From: UA16 sp965661575
GTDB lineage: Bacteria > Bacteroidota > Bacteroidia > Flavobacteriales_D > Sanyastnellaceae
Direction of reading: 5' to 3'
DNA: 64,000 bases
Assembly (NCBI GenBank): GCA_965661575.1
Contig: CBFIEJ010000005.1
Location: 1-64,000, forward strand
Part shown: positions 43,681 through 52,278 of the stretch, piece by piece
Layout of the letters: every line of letters starts with the position of its first letter
How positions within the stretch are numbered: position 1 is the first letter of the stretch
Made by a program: the position numbers and the translations under genes
Notes under the pieces: model-generated
What the model was told of the DNA's origin: nothing
Database searches by the model: none
The model's input: the letters and a program-made list of their open reading frames with translations, nothing else

Positions 43681-43711
43681 TTGGATGGCTGGATTTTCTG
43701 TCGTTTCTTTG
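43681..43711 (+). promoter_or_regulatory. Promoter of rpmB
   Basis: TTG at 43681-43683, a 20-base spacer and TTTCTTTG at 43704-43711 (seven of eight) form a Bacteroidota-type promoter, with a leader of about 16 nt to the rpmB ATG. Confidence 0.5.
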
Positions 43712-43731
43712 CCGTCCGAAAAAGTAACGCT

Positions 43732-43974
43732 ATGAGCCGCATATGTCAACTCACTGGTAAGAAAGTAATGGTAGGAAACAACGTTTCCCACTCGAAGCGC
43801 CGCACCAAGCGCACGTTCTACCCCAACTTGCAGAAGAAGCGATTCTTCAACGCCGAAGATGGCACTTACGTTACGTTGCGCGTTTCGACGTCTGCGATGC
43901 GCACGATCAACAAAATTGGATTGAAGGCTGCGATAGCCCAATCAAAGGCGAAAGGGCTCTTCGTAGAGGCCTGA
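43732..43974 (+). CDS. rpmB: 50S ribosomal protein L28
   Basis: This 80-residue ribosomal protein begins MSRICQLTGKKVMVGNNVSH and continues with RRTKRTFYPNLQKKRF, the typical basic L28 core. It is a structural protein of the large subunit. The start at 43732 gives the family N-terminus; the longer frame from 43681 covers the promoter. rpmG (L33), often next in Bacteroidota, is absent here, and a terminator follows, so the gene is monocistronic. Confidence 0.97.
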   Translation: MSRICQLTGKKVMVGNNVSHSKRRTKRTFYPNLQKKRFFNAEDGTYVTLRVSTSAMRTINKIGLKAAIAQSKAKGLFVEA

Positions 43975-44010
43975 GCTTTCCAGCGCGGCTCTTAGGGGCC
44001 GGAGGAAATA

Positions 44011-44039
44011 AAAAAACCGCCCTTGTAGGCGGTTTTTTT
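44011..44039 (+). terminator. Rho-independent terminator
   Basis: AAAAAACCGCC pairs with GGCGGTTTTTTT around CTTGTA. The hairpin is suited to both strands but fits rpmB best. Confidence 0.9.
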
Positions 44040-44099
44040 ATGCAATAAACTACTGAAATCCGAAGACACGGATTCAATCGCAATCGGTGAGGAAGTCAA

Positions 44100-44930
44100 T
44101 CAGTTGCCCCCGAGTATTAGAGGCAGCCCATCTTCCGCGTTTCCGATCACCACCACTTTCGAGTTCGGACTATTCGCCAGAGCCGAAGTAGCTTCGATGC
44201 CTTTCCATTTCAGGAGTTCTTTGCTGATACCACGTGAAACGATCTCCTGATAATCCCGGATACCTTCGGCCTCAATGCGCATCCGCGCCGCCTCTTTGCT
44301 GGCTTTTTCCAATCGAAATTCGTATTCTAGAGATTCCTGCTCTTGTTGTAGTTTGCGTTCAATGGCCTCCTCAAGTTTGCGTGGAAGTTGAATGTTTCGG
44401 ATCAACACATCATTGAGCTGAAGGTAGTTCTCCGATAATTTTTCTCGCATGCGCGTGTCAATTTCGGTTTGAATTTCGTCACGTCGGGTTGTGTTGAATT
44501 CTTCCGGCAAGTACTTGGCAATGACTTCACGAGCGACGGAGCGCATCGCCGGTACAACTACCTTTTGCTCAAAATTCTTTCCACGTTCAATTTCCAAACG
44601 ACCAAGAGAAGCGAGATCAGGTTGGTAGAAGACGGTTACGTCCATCTCAATTTTCAAAAGATTTGAGCTGAGGACTTCGAGGTGTTCGAGGCGTTCCCGC
44701 TGGCGCACTTCATACGTGTGCACTTTGTTCCAAGGAGCTTTGAAGTGGAATCCAGACTTCATAGGTGTTTCGTCGGGGTCGATGCCATCACTGAAGGTGT
44801 GAAACAAGAGGCCTGCATGGCCCGATGGAATCGTGACCGTAAGGGATCCACCTAGAAGTAAGATGGGGGCAAAGATCAGTGTGATGATGAGTATGCGGCG
44901 CATGCTCTGAGGATTGGGTTGTTGTGACAT
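44100..44930 (-). CDS. Prohibitin-family (SPFH/band 7) membrane protein
   Basis: This 276-residue protein has one N-terminal membrane helix (IILITLIFAPILLLGG-like, residues about 11-30) and a prohibitin-type SPFH domain with VTIPSGHAGLLF, VRQRERLEHLEVLSSN, DVTVFYQPD, VVVPAMRSVAREVIAKY and a long coiled coil (KLEEAIERKLQQEQESLEYE). It probably forms a ring-shaped inner-membrane scaffold linked to FtsH-type proteases; a link to the ftsH in this window is only a thought. It is the last gene of the minus-strand run, 68 nt after the vWA-like gene. Confidence 0.88.
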   Translation of the reverse strand: MSQQPNPQSMRRILIITLIFAPILLLGGSLTVTIPSGHAGLLFHTFSDGIDPDETPMKSGFHFKAPWNKVHTYEVRQRERLEHLEVLSSNLLKIEMDVTVFYQPDLASLGRLEIERGKNFEQKVVVPAMRSVAREVIAKYLPEEFNTTRRDEIQTEIDTRMREKLSENYLQLNDVLIRNIQLPRKLEEAIERKLQQEQESLEYEFRLEKASKEAARMRIEAEGIRDYQEIVSRGISKELLKWKGIEATSALANSPNSKVVVIGNAEDGLPLILGGN

Positions 44931-44998
44931 GGTTCGAAATTACGGATAAGCCCTTTGCCTCCCTCTGCTTTGGCAAAATTTATCGCTCTTTCAGAGAA

Positions 44999-47176
44999 TC
45001 AATAACCGATGGTTCTCCGGCGAATGATCCATTCAATGGCCAGCAACAACAATGCGAGCATTAGGATCGGAATCCATTCCACACCGTCCTGAAGCGCTAC
45101 CTGTTCATGTAAGATTGTTGCGGGTAAACCGGACAGAACCAATGCACGGGACGCTTCGCTAGGCTCAATTGATTGCAAGTCGCCAAGGAAAGAGCCTCCA
45201 TTTTTAACCGCAATCCGTTTCAGTAAATCGTGGTCGGCTGACAAACTTGATTGCTCAATTTGAATGTTTTCCACCACGATGACTCCACGCTCTTGGTATG
45301 TCTCTTGAGCCATGGAACACTTGGCATTCCAAGTGTATTTTCCTTCTGGCATTCGCCCAAAGTCCGATCGATAGCGCTCACCGTCAAATTGCATGTTGCT
45401 GATGAACTCACTTCCGGCAGTGTCCTGAAGAATCACCTCGATTTGGGCGTTTGCTGACATGGTCCATCCCGCATCATAAGCTTCGGCTTGAAAGCTCAAG
45501 CGCGCGTCACTGGATACGCGTGATTCGGTTTGGATGTTGAAGCGTTCGCGTAGATCATTCGCGGCCAAAAACTGAACGTGCCTCTGAACGAGCTGATTGA
45601 ATGTATCATGGCTTTCAGACTGCAAATAACTGCGCATGCGCCAATTCCACAGTCCTTCTCCGATGGTGAGTGCTGTGCGCTCACCGGAAGTCTTGACTTC
45701 TGTCGCCCAAAAGGCTTCAAGCGTCTCGATGTTTCCGATTTGCTTGAAGAATAGAGGAGTCCAAGCATTGGACCACTCCATCGACTCCATTGGTCCCGTC
45801 ATGGGCGGCCACGAGCGCATGGCTTCTCCGAGGGCAGTGACATCGTAATCAATGATTCCATAGCTTGGATTGATTCGGCCACGATAGTTTTGTGTGAGAT
45901 CAGTGGTGCTTGTTAGCCGTGCCCCAAGTCCATTTATTTGCCGCAGGTGATTGAAAGCAGTTGATGAGGTCGCCATCCACCAAGCATTGAGGTTTTGCGA
46001 TGAAATCCAGGCTTCCCAACTTTTGCCACCCCAAGTTTGGCCCAATAAGTTGTGGGCAATGACGACGTCCGACTTTTCCAAAGCCTTGAGAACAGAGGAT
46101 GCATCGGCGAGGCCGTTGAGGTAAATGGTCCGGACGTCATAGGTGTCAAGTGCATCCAATGCCATCGTGATGGCGCCGATATCAGGATGAGGTGAAGAGG
46201 CAATGCACGTAATGAGCCGCCGACTTTCCATCACATCCACATAAAAACTGCGCTGGTTATTTTGAGTGTCGAATTCATTGTTTCCGAGACTGGTTTTGAT
46301 TCGATAGCCTTGGGTTCCGACGGCGGTCGCCGTGAGCATGAATCGAACGCGGTGTAAATCTTGATTGCTGCTGCAGGTCCACTCTTCTGTGGCAAGCTGT
46401 TTATTTCCTCGGAGGATTTGGACCCGAGCTTTTTGTCCTTCCATGCCCTGTGACTGAATAATGGCTTCGACAGGAAAAGTGTTATTGAGGTAGGCGATTT
46501 GATTGTGATTGATCCGTTCAATCCACCGGTCCTCGTGGTTCGTGGTATCACCAAGTCCAATCGTATAGGTCGGAGCAAGTGGCCATGAAGCCCCGTATTC
46601 GGGATCTATTCCGCGATTGACAAGTCCGTCAGACGCTAGAATGATTCCGGCAATGTTGCGGTTTTCGATGCGGTCGTTCATCTTTTCAATGGCCTCAGAA
46701 AGATTGGTCTGAGTTCCGTCCCATCGAATGCGGTCTTGCGCTGGTGACGTCAGGGTGGATAGGTTTTGATCAAAACCGTACCATTCGGTTTCCAGGTCCA
46801 ATGACCGAAGTTCGTTGTCCAGTTCTTCGAACCATTCATTCATCTCTTGCTCCGTTGCTCCGCTATCCGTGCGCGACAGGACAGAAGAGCTTTGGTCCAA
46901 TAAAATCACAGCGGTGGGCGCCTCTTTCTCCAGCTCAATTTCGCGAATCAAAGGCTCCAATAAAAGAAAGGCGAGAAGAGTGATGGCAGACCAGCGAATC
47001 AGACTGAGTCCTAATCTTCCAGCCACATTGAGCCCGCCACCAGTGGTTTTTTTTTCAATCTGCGCACCGCCTCGCCCATACAGCCACCATGCGGCCAGGA
47101 GGCCAGGCGTGCCGATAGCGAGCCATTGCCAAGGCTCCGCCTCAATGATCCATTGACTGGGCAGGTACAGGTCCAT
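44999..47176 (-). CDS. vWA-like membrane protein (725 aa)
   Basis: This protein has an N-terminal membrane region (WQWLAIGTPGLLAAWWLYG and LSLIRWSAITLLAFLLLEPL) and a von Willebrand factor A-like domain (TAVILLDQSSSVLSR, then IAGIILASDGLVNRG). A long extracytoplasmic part is rich in beta strands, with a C-terminal helix (ILMLALLLLAIEWII). This is the layout of BatA/BatB-like or DUF4159-style proteins in Bacteroidota, but the MIDAS residues (DQSSS for DxSxS) are the only motif I can support. Start at ATG 47176, not TTG 47179. It follows fabG by 10 nt. Function unknown. Confidence 0.8.
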   Translation of the reverse strand: MDLYLPSQWIIEAEPWQWLAIGTPGLLAAWWLYGRGGAQIEKKTTGGGLNVAGRLGLSLIRWSAITLLAFLLLEPLIREIELEKEAPTAVILLDQSSSVLSRTDSGATEQEMNEWFEELDNELRSLDLETEWYGFDQNLSTLTSPAQDRIRWDGTQTNLSEAIEKMNDRIENRNIAGIILASDGLVNRGIDPEYGASWPLAPTYTIGLGDTTNHEDRWIERINHNQIAYLNNTFPVEAIIQSQGMEGQKARVQILRGNKQLATEEWTCSSNQDLHRVRFMLTATAVGTQGYRIKTSLGNNEFDTQNNQRSFYVDVMESRRLITCIASSPHPDIGAITMALDALDTYDVRTIYLNGLADASSVLKALEKSDVVIAHNLLGQTWGGKSWEAWISSQNLNAWWMATSSTAFNHLRQINGLGARLTSTTDLTQNYRGRINPSYGIIDYDVTALGEAMRSWPPMTGPMESMEWSNAWTPLFFKQIGNIETLEAFWATEVKTSGERTALTIGEGLWNWRMRSYLQSESHDTFNQLVQRHVQFLAANDLRERFNIQTESRVSSDARLSFQAEAYDAGWTMSANAQIEVILQDTAGSEFISNMQFDGERYRSDFGRMPEGKYTWNAKCSMAQETYQERGVIVVENIQIEQSSLSADHDLLKRIAVKNGGSFLGDLQSIEPSEASRALVLSGLPATILHEQVALQDGVEWIPILMLALLLLAIEWIIRRRTIGY

Positions 47177-47186
47177 CAAAACGAGT

Positions 47187-47933
47187 TCACGCAGTGATCA
47201 TACCGCCGTCGACGCAAATGGTCTGTCCGGTGATGTAAGCGCTCATATCACTGGCGAGGAAGGTGCAGAGTTGAGCCACATCTTCAGGTTGGCCTCCACG
47301 CTTCAGAGGAATGGCGTCTCTCCATCCTTGAACGGTATCAGCATCTAGCGAAGCAGTCATTTCCGTTTCAATGAAGCCCGGAGCAATGGCATTGCAGCGG
47401 ATGTTGCGCGAACCCAGTTCCAAAGCGACCGATTTGGTGAATCCCAAAATTCCGGCTTTCGATGCAGCATAATTTGCTTGGCCTGCATTTCCCTGCACGC
47501 CGACGACCGAACTCACATTGATGATGCTTCCTGATCTCGCTTTGAGCATCGTTCGCATCACAGCTTTCGTCAAGGCAAAGCAAGATTTGAGGTTGACATC
47601 GATGACGCGATCCCACTGTTCCTCGCTCATGCGCATCAATAACGTATCGTCAGTGATGCCCGCATTGTTGATGACAATGTCGACAGTGCCAAAGGACTCG
47701 ACGACTGCGGCCACCAAGTTTTCAGCCTCGTCCATTTTGGAAGCGTCAGATTTGAACCCTTGCACTTGTCCTCCATTTGCTGTGAGTTCAGCTTCGAGTT
47801 CACGGGCTTTTTCCTCCGACGAACGGTAGGTAAAAGCGACAGTCGCTCCTTGGCTTACAAATTCTTGGGCAATGGCTTTGCCGATACCGCGTGATGCACC
47901 GGTGATGATGGCTACTTTTCCTTCTAATAACAT
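47187..47933 (-). CDS. fabG: 3-oxoacyl-[acyl-carrier-protein] reductase
   Basis: FabG reduces 3-oxoacyl-ACP with NADPH in fatty acid synthesis. The 248-residue SDR has TGASRGIGKAIA, VINNAGITDDTLLMRM (the NNAG motif typical of FabG), SSVVGVQGNAGQANYAASKAG with the catalytic Ser, Tyr and Lys, and a final TGQTICVDGGM. It starts MLLEGKVAIITGAS, the canonical beginning. Its presence in an operon with electron-transfer and MCE genes fits lipid metabolism. Confidence 0.96.
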   Translation of the reverse strand: MLLEGKVAIITGASRGIGKAIAQEFVSQGATVAFTYRSSEEKARELEAELTANGGQVQGFKSDASKMDEAENLVAAVVESFGTVDIVINNAGITDDTLLMRMSEEQWDRVIDVNLKSCFALTKAVMRTMLKARSGSIINVSSVVGVQGNAGQANYAASKAGILGFTKSVALELGSRNIRCNAIAPGFIETEMTASLDADTVQGWRDAIPLKRGGQPEDVAQLCTFLASDMSAYITGQTICVDGGMITA

Positions 47934-47943
47934 GGGGGAGTGT

Positions 47944-48753
47944 TTAAGTTGCAGGGGTGTCGAGCAGGTCAGCTGCCTCGGCGATTAATTCTGCGATGTC
48001 CTTGACTTCTACTTCGGTTTCTTGGTTGGCGTTTTTCACGCCGTCTGTGATCATCGTATTGCAAAATGGGCACCCTGTTGCGATGACTTCGGGTTTGTTT
48101 TCGAGGGCTTCGTTGGTCCGTTCGTGGTTGACTTCAGCCGTCCCAGTTTCGGCCTCTTTGAACATCTGTGCCCCACCAGCACCGCAGCACATTGCATTTT
48201 GCTTGCAACGGCGCATTTCAAGCAGCTCGGCGTCCAGTTTTTGAATGACTTCACGAGGCGCGAGGTACTCACCATTTCCGCGTCCGAGGTAACACGGATC
48301 GTGAAACGTGATGCGCTTGCCTTTGAACGGCGCACCATCTGCCATGCGCAGTTTACCGGTTTCAATCAATTCTCGAATGAATTGGGTGTGATGCAAAACC
48401 TCATAGTTGCCGCCAAGTTCGGGGTATTCATTCTTTAAAACATTGAAGCAATGAGGGCACCCTGTGATGATTCGTTTGATTCCGTACCCATTCAGCGTCG
48501 CGATGTTCTGAGCGGCCTGCATTTGGTAGAGAAACTCGTTGCCCGCCCTCTTGGCCGGGTCACCAGTGCACGACTCTTCTTGACCCAGCACGGCAAAGGA
48601 GGTTTCAGAGGCATTCAATATGCGTGCAATGGCCTTCGTGATTCGTTTGGCACGGTCGTCAAAACTGCCTGCACATCCGACCCAAAAGAGTACGTCAGGC
48701 GTTCGTCCTGCGGCGGTCAATTCCGCCATTGTGGGTATGTCTATTGAACTCAT
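47944..48753 (-). CDS. CCG-domain (Fe-S)-binding protein
   Basis: This 269-residue cytoplasmic protein has two cysteine-rich CCG domains (formerly DUF224): DVLFWVGCAGSFDDRAKR, ESCTGDPAKRAGNE, IITGCPHCFNVLKNEYP, HDPCYLGRGNGEY, MCCGAGGAQMF, and GCPFCNTMITDG. Such domains hold noncubane [4Fe-4S] clusters and electron-transfer sites in HdrB/HdrD, LutA and GlpC. It is encoded 6 nt after the membrane cytochrome/Fe-S gene and probably works with it as a second subunit. Confidence 0.93.
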   Translation of the reverse strand: MSSIDIPTMAELTAAGRTPDVLFWVGCAGSFDDRAKRITKAIARILNASETSFAVLGQEESCTGDPAKRAGNEFLYQMQAAQNIATLNGYGIKRIITGCPHCFNVLKNEYPELGGNYEVLHHTQFIRELIETGKLRMADGAPFKGKRITFHDPCYLGRGNGEYLAPREVIQKLDAELLEMRRCKQNAMCCGAGGAQMFKEAETGTAEVNHERTNEALENKPEVIATGCPFCNTMITDGVKNANQETEVEVKDIAELIAEAADLLDTPAT

Positions 48754-48759
48754 CTCGAT

Positions 48760-50076
48760 TTAAACTTCTTTGGTCCAGTTGCCTCGGTCGCCTGCGGGAA
48801 AAGCCCATGGTGCTCCGTTGTTTTCGATGTTGTTGAACATCGAAGTGATGGATTCGGGGGATTTACTGTCCTCCATGATCAAGCTCCTACGCATGTCCAA
48901 AATGATGCCCATGGGGCTGATGTTGATAGGACACGCTTGCACACAGGCTTGGCAGCTGGTGCAAGCCCATAATTCTTCTTCTGTAATCCAGTCGCCCAAA
49001 AGTGACTTGCCGTCTGGCTTCCATTCTCCGCCATTGGCTTCCCGCACCGCACCGATTTCTTCGATTCGATCCCTCGTAGACATCATGATTTTGCGCGGGC
49101 TGAGCAACTTTCCTGTTTGATTGGCTGGGCATTCCGAAGTGCAGCGTCCACATTCTGTGCAGGTGTAGGCTTCCATCAATTGCTTCCACGTCAAGTCTGG
49201 AGCATCTTTCGCTCCGAATTTTGGAGGTGTGGCATCGGCTGGAGCTGCGGCGAATGGGTCTGCACTGGGATCCATCATGAGTTGCACCTCTTTGGTGACT
49301 GCCTCCATGTTGTCCATCGCTGCCGGCGCATTGAGATTTGAGAAATATGTATTGGGAAAGGCGAGGATGATGTGGAAGTGCTTGGAGTAAGGAACGTAGA
49401 CCAAAAAGGATAAGACACCTGCAATGTGTGCCCACCACATGCCGCGCTCAAGGGCGATGATGCCCGCATCGGAGAGACCGGCATAAAGCGGCATCAAGAG
49501 GCTACTTACGGGGAACCAGCCAGCCTGGATGTAATGTTCAAGTCCGCGTGATTGAGCAATGGCATCGGCAGCATTCATGCTGAGGAAAGCAAACATCAAA
49601 ACCACTTCAGCTACGAGGATGATGTTGGCGTCGAGGGAGGGCCAACCTTGAAGGTCTTTCGAGGTTAATCTGGCCAAAGCCATGCCGTTTCTTCGGATGA
49701 AGAACACTACGCAGGCCACGAGAACTCCTGCAGCCAGCCATTCGAAGGAAGCAATGAGCACGTTGTAGAAGCCACCGAGAAAAGCAAACACCCGGTGGGT
49801 TCCGAAAATCCCATCAATCACGATCTCGAGCATTTCGATGTTGATGATCACGAATCCTGCGTAAACGATGATGTGCATGATTCCGGCGACTGGACGCGTC
49901 GTCATCTTGCCTTGCCCCAACGCAACGCGCGCCATGGTCATCCACCGTTCTGATTTTCGATCACTGCCATCCCAATCGGTGCCTGAAAGAATGTTTCGAC
50001 GGATGACGGCGATGCGCTTGGCGAAAAAGAAACTGGCAGTGCCCAGGATGATCAGAAATAGCAATTGGCTCAACAT
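48760..50076 (-). CDS. Membrane cytochrome-like protein with 2x[4Fe-4S] domain
   Basis: This 438-residue protein has an N-terminal membrane part with about five helices (starting LLFLIILGTASFFFA) whose His residues (AGIMHIIVYAGF, WWAHIAGVLSFLV, SKHFH) resemble the heme-binding pattern of NarI/DsrM-type b cytochromes. A C-terminal ferredoxin domain follows with CTECGRCTSECP and CTSCQACVQACP. With the CCG protein downstream it forms an HdrDE-like or EMO-like module, probably moving electrons between a cytoplasmic donor and menaquinone. Heme binding is inferred from His placement. Confidence 0.9.
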   Translation of the reverse strand: MLSQLLFLIILGTASFFFAKRIAVIRRNILSGTDWDGSDRKSERWMTMARVALGQGKMTTRPVAGIMHIIVYAGFVIINIEMLEIVIDGIFGTHRVFAFLGGFYNVLIASFEWLAAGVLVACVVFFIRRNGMALARLTSKDLQGWPSLDANIILVAEVVLMFAFLSMNAADAIAQSRGLEHYIQAGWFPVSSLLMPLYAGLSDAGIIALERGMWWAHIAGVLSFLVYVPYSKHFHIILAFPNTYFSNLNAPAAMDNMEAVTKEVQLMMDPSADPFAAAPADATPPKFGAKDAPDLTWKQLMEAYTCTECGRCTSECPANQTGKLLSPRKIMMSTRDRIEEIGAVREANGGEWKPDGKSLLGDWITEEELWACTSCQACVQACPINISPMGIILDMRRSLIMEDSKSPESITSMFNNIENNGAPWAFPAGDRGNWTKEV

Positions 50077-50101
50077 CGTTTAACGCTTTCTAGGTTGGTG
50101 A

Positions 50102-51154
50102 TCAGGGGTTTTGATTCTCCTCTCGTTCATCCAACTGTTGTTCGATGATTGCTTTCAACTTCTTCAATTCTTTTTTGGACAGTGCTTTCTCCTGTTTTTT
50201 ACCGAAAACAGAGACCCTGACGTAGCGCCAAGGATTGAGGTAGAGATCATTGATGAGGTACTGCAATTCGTTGTTGGTGGCTATTAGTCCGTCGTGCAGC
50301 GAATCACTGTTGACCAGCTGTCCCAACGAACCTTCTCCCATGTTGATTTTGCGCGTGATTTCGTCCACTTGGCTCAGTGCAGAGTTTGCGCGTTGCACGG
50401 TTTCGGCAAAGTTCACAGCAGCCAGCGAATCTGAGATTTCTGAAAAATTCTCCATCACGTTGGCCAGATCGTCGTTGTGCTCCTTGATGTTTGAAGTAAT
50501 CCCTTCCACGTTGGTCATGATCCCCTTCAGGCTCGATCGATTTTCGGCGACCATATTGTCCAATTGAATCGAGGTTTTTTCCAAACTTTCAACGGTGCGT
50601 TGAATGCTTTCAAAAGCAGTTGGCAGCCCGAGGGTGGCATCAGCTTCGAAGACAGCCTTTAAGTTTTCCAAGATGTCATCAACGCCATCGATCAATTGAT
50701 CGGTTTTGTTTTTCAGAGGGAGCAACTCAATCCGCACGGCTTCGGCGATTCCCATTTCCAAATCACTCGTCAAGGTGTCGCCGGGGGAGGCAAGCGTTTC
50801 GTCCTCTCCAGCGATCAGGTCAATTGCTTTGGTTCCGAAAAAGTCGCTGGAGACAATTTTCGCTCGGGTATCGCGTGGAATGCGCAAGGTGGATTGTTCA
50901 ATTTCAAAGGCCACCATCAATGACCCGTCACCTGCATCGGAGAAACCAACTTGCGTGACCTGTCCTACCTTGAATCCGTTCACAACAACAGGGTTGGAGA
51001 TGGCGAGTCCGTCAATTGCCGCGTACGCAGCATAGTAGGTGTTTGACGGGCGGAATGGATTGAACCCTTTGAGGTAATTGACACCAAGGATCAGCAGCAC
51101 AAGTCCGCCGATGACAAGCGCTCCAATCTTAAATTCTTTTGATGCTATAGCCAC
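50102..51154 (-). CDS. MCE-domain (MlaD-like) protein
   Basis: This 350-residue protein has one N-terminal membrane helix (IGALVIGGLVLLILGVNYL) and an MCE domain (about 40-125) with YYAAYAAIDGLAISNPVVVN, GFKVGQV and SDFFGTKAIDLIAG. A long coiled-coil tail reaches the C-terminus. MCE proteins form rings that move lipids between the inner and outer membranes. No MlaE or MlaF permease/ATPase is adjacent. It is encoded 5 nt after the amidase and 25 nt before the cytochrome gene. Confidence 0.92.
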   Translation of the reverse strand: MAIASKEFKIGALVIGGLVLLILGVNYLKGFNPFRPSNTYYAAYAAIDGLAISNPVVVNGFKVGQVTQVGFSDAGDGSLMVAFEIEQSTLRIPRDTRAKIVSSDFFGTKAIDLIAGEDETLASPGDTLTSDLEMGIAEAVRIELLPLKNKTDQLIDGVDDILENLKAVFEADATLGLPTAFESIQRTVESLEKTSIQLDNMVAENRSSLKGIMTNVEGITSNIKEHNDDLANVMENFSEISDSLAAVNFAETVQRANSALSQVDEITRKINMGEGSLGQLVNSDSLHDGLIATNNELQYLINDLYLNPWRYVRVSVFGKKQEKALSKKELKKLKAIIEQQLDEREENQNP

Positions 51155-51159
51155 GTAGA

Positions 51160-52278
51160 TCAGTTTTTACGAACGGGTTTCACTCCTTGAGACTCAAATG
51201 ACGTTCCTTCAAATTTAACGACAAACGCATCGGAGAATCCTCGCTTTTGCATTTGCAATTTAAGCTTGTTGGCATCCGTTGATTGCGCACAATTTCCGAC
51301 AGCGTATTTGTACAGTCCGTTACGAAGATACTCCACGGGGGACGGTAGACCTTGCAGCCTTTCATCATCTTCCTTGAGTGGAAGTCCAGCGGTCATGATT
51401 TGCACACGAAAAGTCGGGTTTGGAAGGACATTGGTTTGTTCAAGTGTTTCGGGAGCAGGCATTTCTTTATCCTCGCTCTGAATGCCCGGGTGGTGTTTTT
51501 CTTTATAGGTTCGAAAAGCACGAAGCAGAGCAGACGCCATCAGTTCTTGACCTGACTTGGAGTTTAGGAATTCTTCTTCTTTGGGATTGGTTAAAAACCC
51601 CAGCTCTACCAATACCGATGGCATTTGCGTAAAGCATGTGACATAGTATCCGGCTTGACGTACCCCGCGATCTTTTCTTCCGACGCGTTGCTTGAATTGC
51701 GACTGAATCAAACTCCCGAGTTCCAGGCTTTGTTGGAGGAAGACAGATTGGCGAAGGCTGAGCGCGATGTAGGTGTCCGGATCGTCGGGTTTGAATCCTT
51801 CGTAAAATGCCTCGTAATCGCTCTCGCGGGAAATGAAAGAGTTCTCCTGCATGGAGACCCTGAGGCTTTCTTCACTTCGGTCCATGCCCATGACAAAGGT
51901 GCTCGAACCGATTGCGTTTGGGCTGGTGAAGGCGTCGCAGTGGATGCTAATGAAGAGGTCTGCATTGATGTTATTGGCGAGTTTGACCCTCTCCCTGATC
52001 TTGGGGTAGGTGTCTCCCTCTCGAGTCATCACAATTTCCACATCGGGAAAGCGTTCGGTGATGTAGTCGCGCAGAAGCAAAGCCACGTCTAACGTGACAG
52101 ACTTTTCTGTGGCCTTGTATCGTCCCGTCCCCAAATTTCCAGGATCGGACCCTCCGTGACCTGCGTCAATGACCAAAACCATGCTTGGAGCAACGGGAGT
52201 AAAAGAAACACAGAGGAATATCAGTCCTCCCATGGCCCACAGGACCGCTCGTTTCGTTAATTTTGACTGCCGTTTCAT
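51160..52278 (-). CDS. N-acetylmuramoyl-L-alanine amidase with C-terminal SPOR-like domain
   Basis: This zinc amidase of the Amidase_3 family (372 residues) cleaves between MurNAc and the stem peptide in the periplasm. It has an N-terminal hydrophobic segment, VIDAGHGGSDPG, TEKSVTLDVALLL, ISIHCDAF and VLVELGFLTNPKEEEFL, so zinc ligands and the catalytic Glu are present. The end (FRVQIMTAGLPLK, YKYAVGNCAQ) resembles a SPOR-like peptidoglycan-binding region. The start at 52278 (MKRQSKLTKRA) shares the tetramer CATG with the lptD start; the longer ATG at 52287 lies right against a predicted -7 box. Confidence 0.93.
   Translation of the reverse strand: MKRQSKLTKRAVLWAMGGLIFLCVSFTPVAPSMVLVIDAGHGGSDPGNLGTGRYKATEKSVTLDVALLLRDYITERFPDVEIVMTREGDTYPKIRERVKLANNINADLFISIHCDAFTSPNAIGSSTFVMGMDRSEESLRVSMQENSFISRESDYEAFYEGFKPDDPDTYIALSLRQSVFLQQSLELGSLIQSQFKQRVGRKDRGVRQAGYYVTCFTQMPSVLVELGFLTNPKEEEFLNSKSGQELMASALLRAFRTYKEKHHPGIQSEDKEMPAPETLEQTNVLPNPTFRVQIMTAGLPLKEDDERLQGLPSPVEYLRNGLYKYAVGNCAQSTDANKLKLQMQKRGFSDAFVVKFEGTSFESQGVKPVRKN
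52258..52265 (+). promoter_or_regulatory. -7 box of lptD
   Basis: TAATTTTG matches TAnnTTTG perfectly, 11 nt before the lptD ATG at 52277. It lies inside the amidase coding region. No -33 motif is obvious. Confidence 0.4.
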
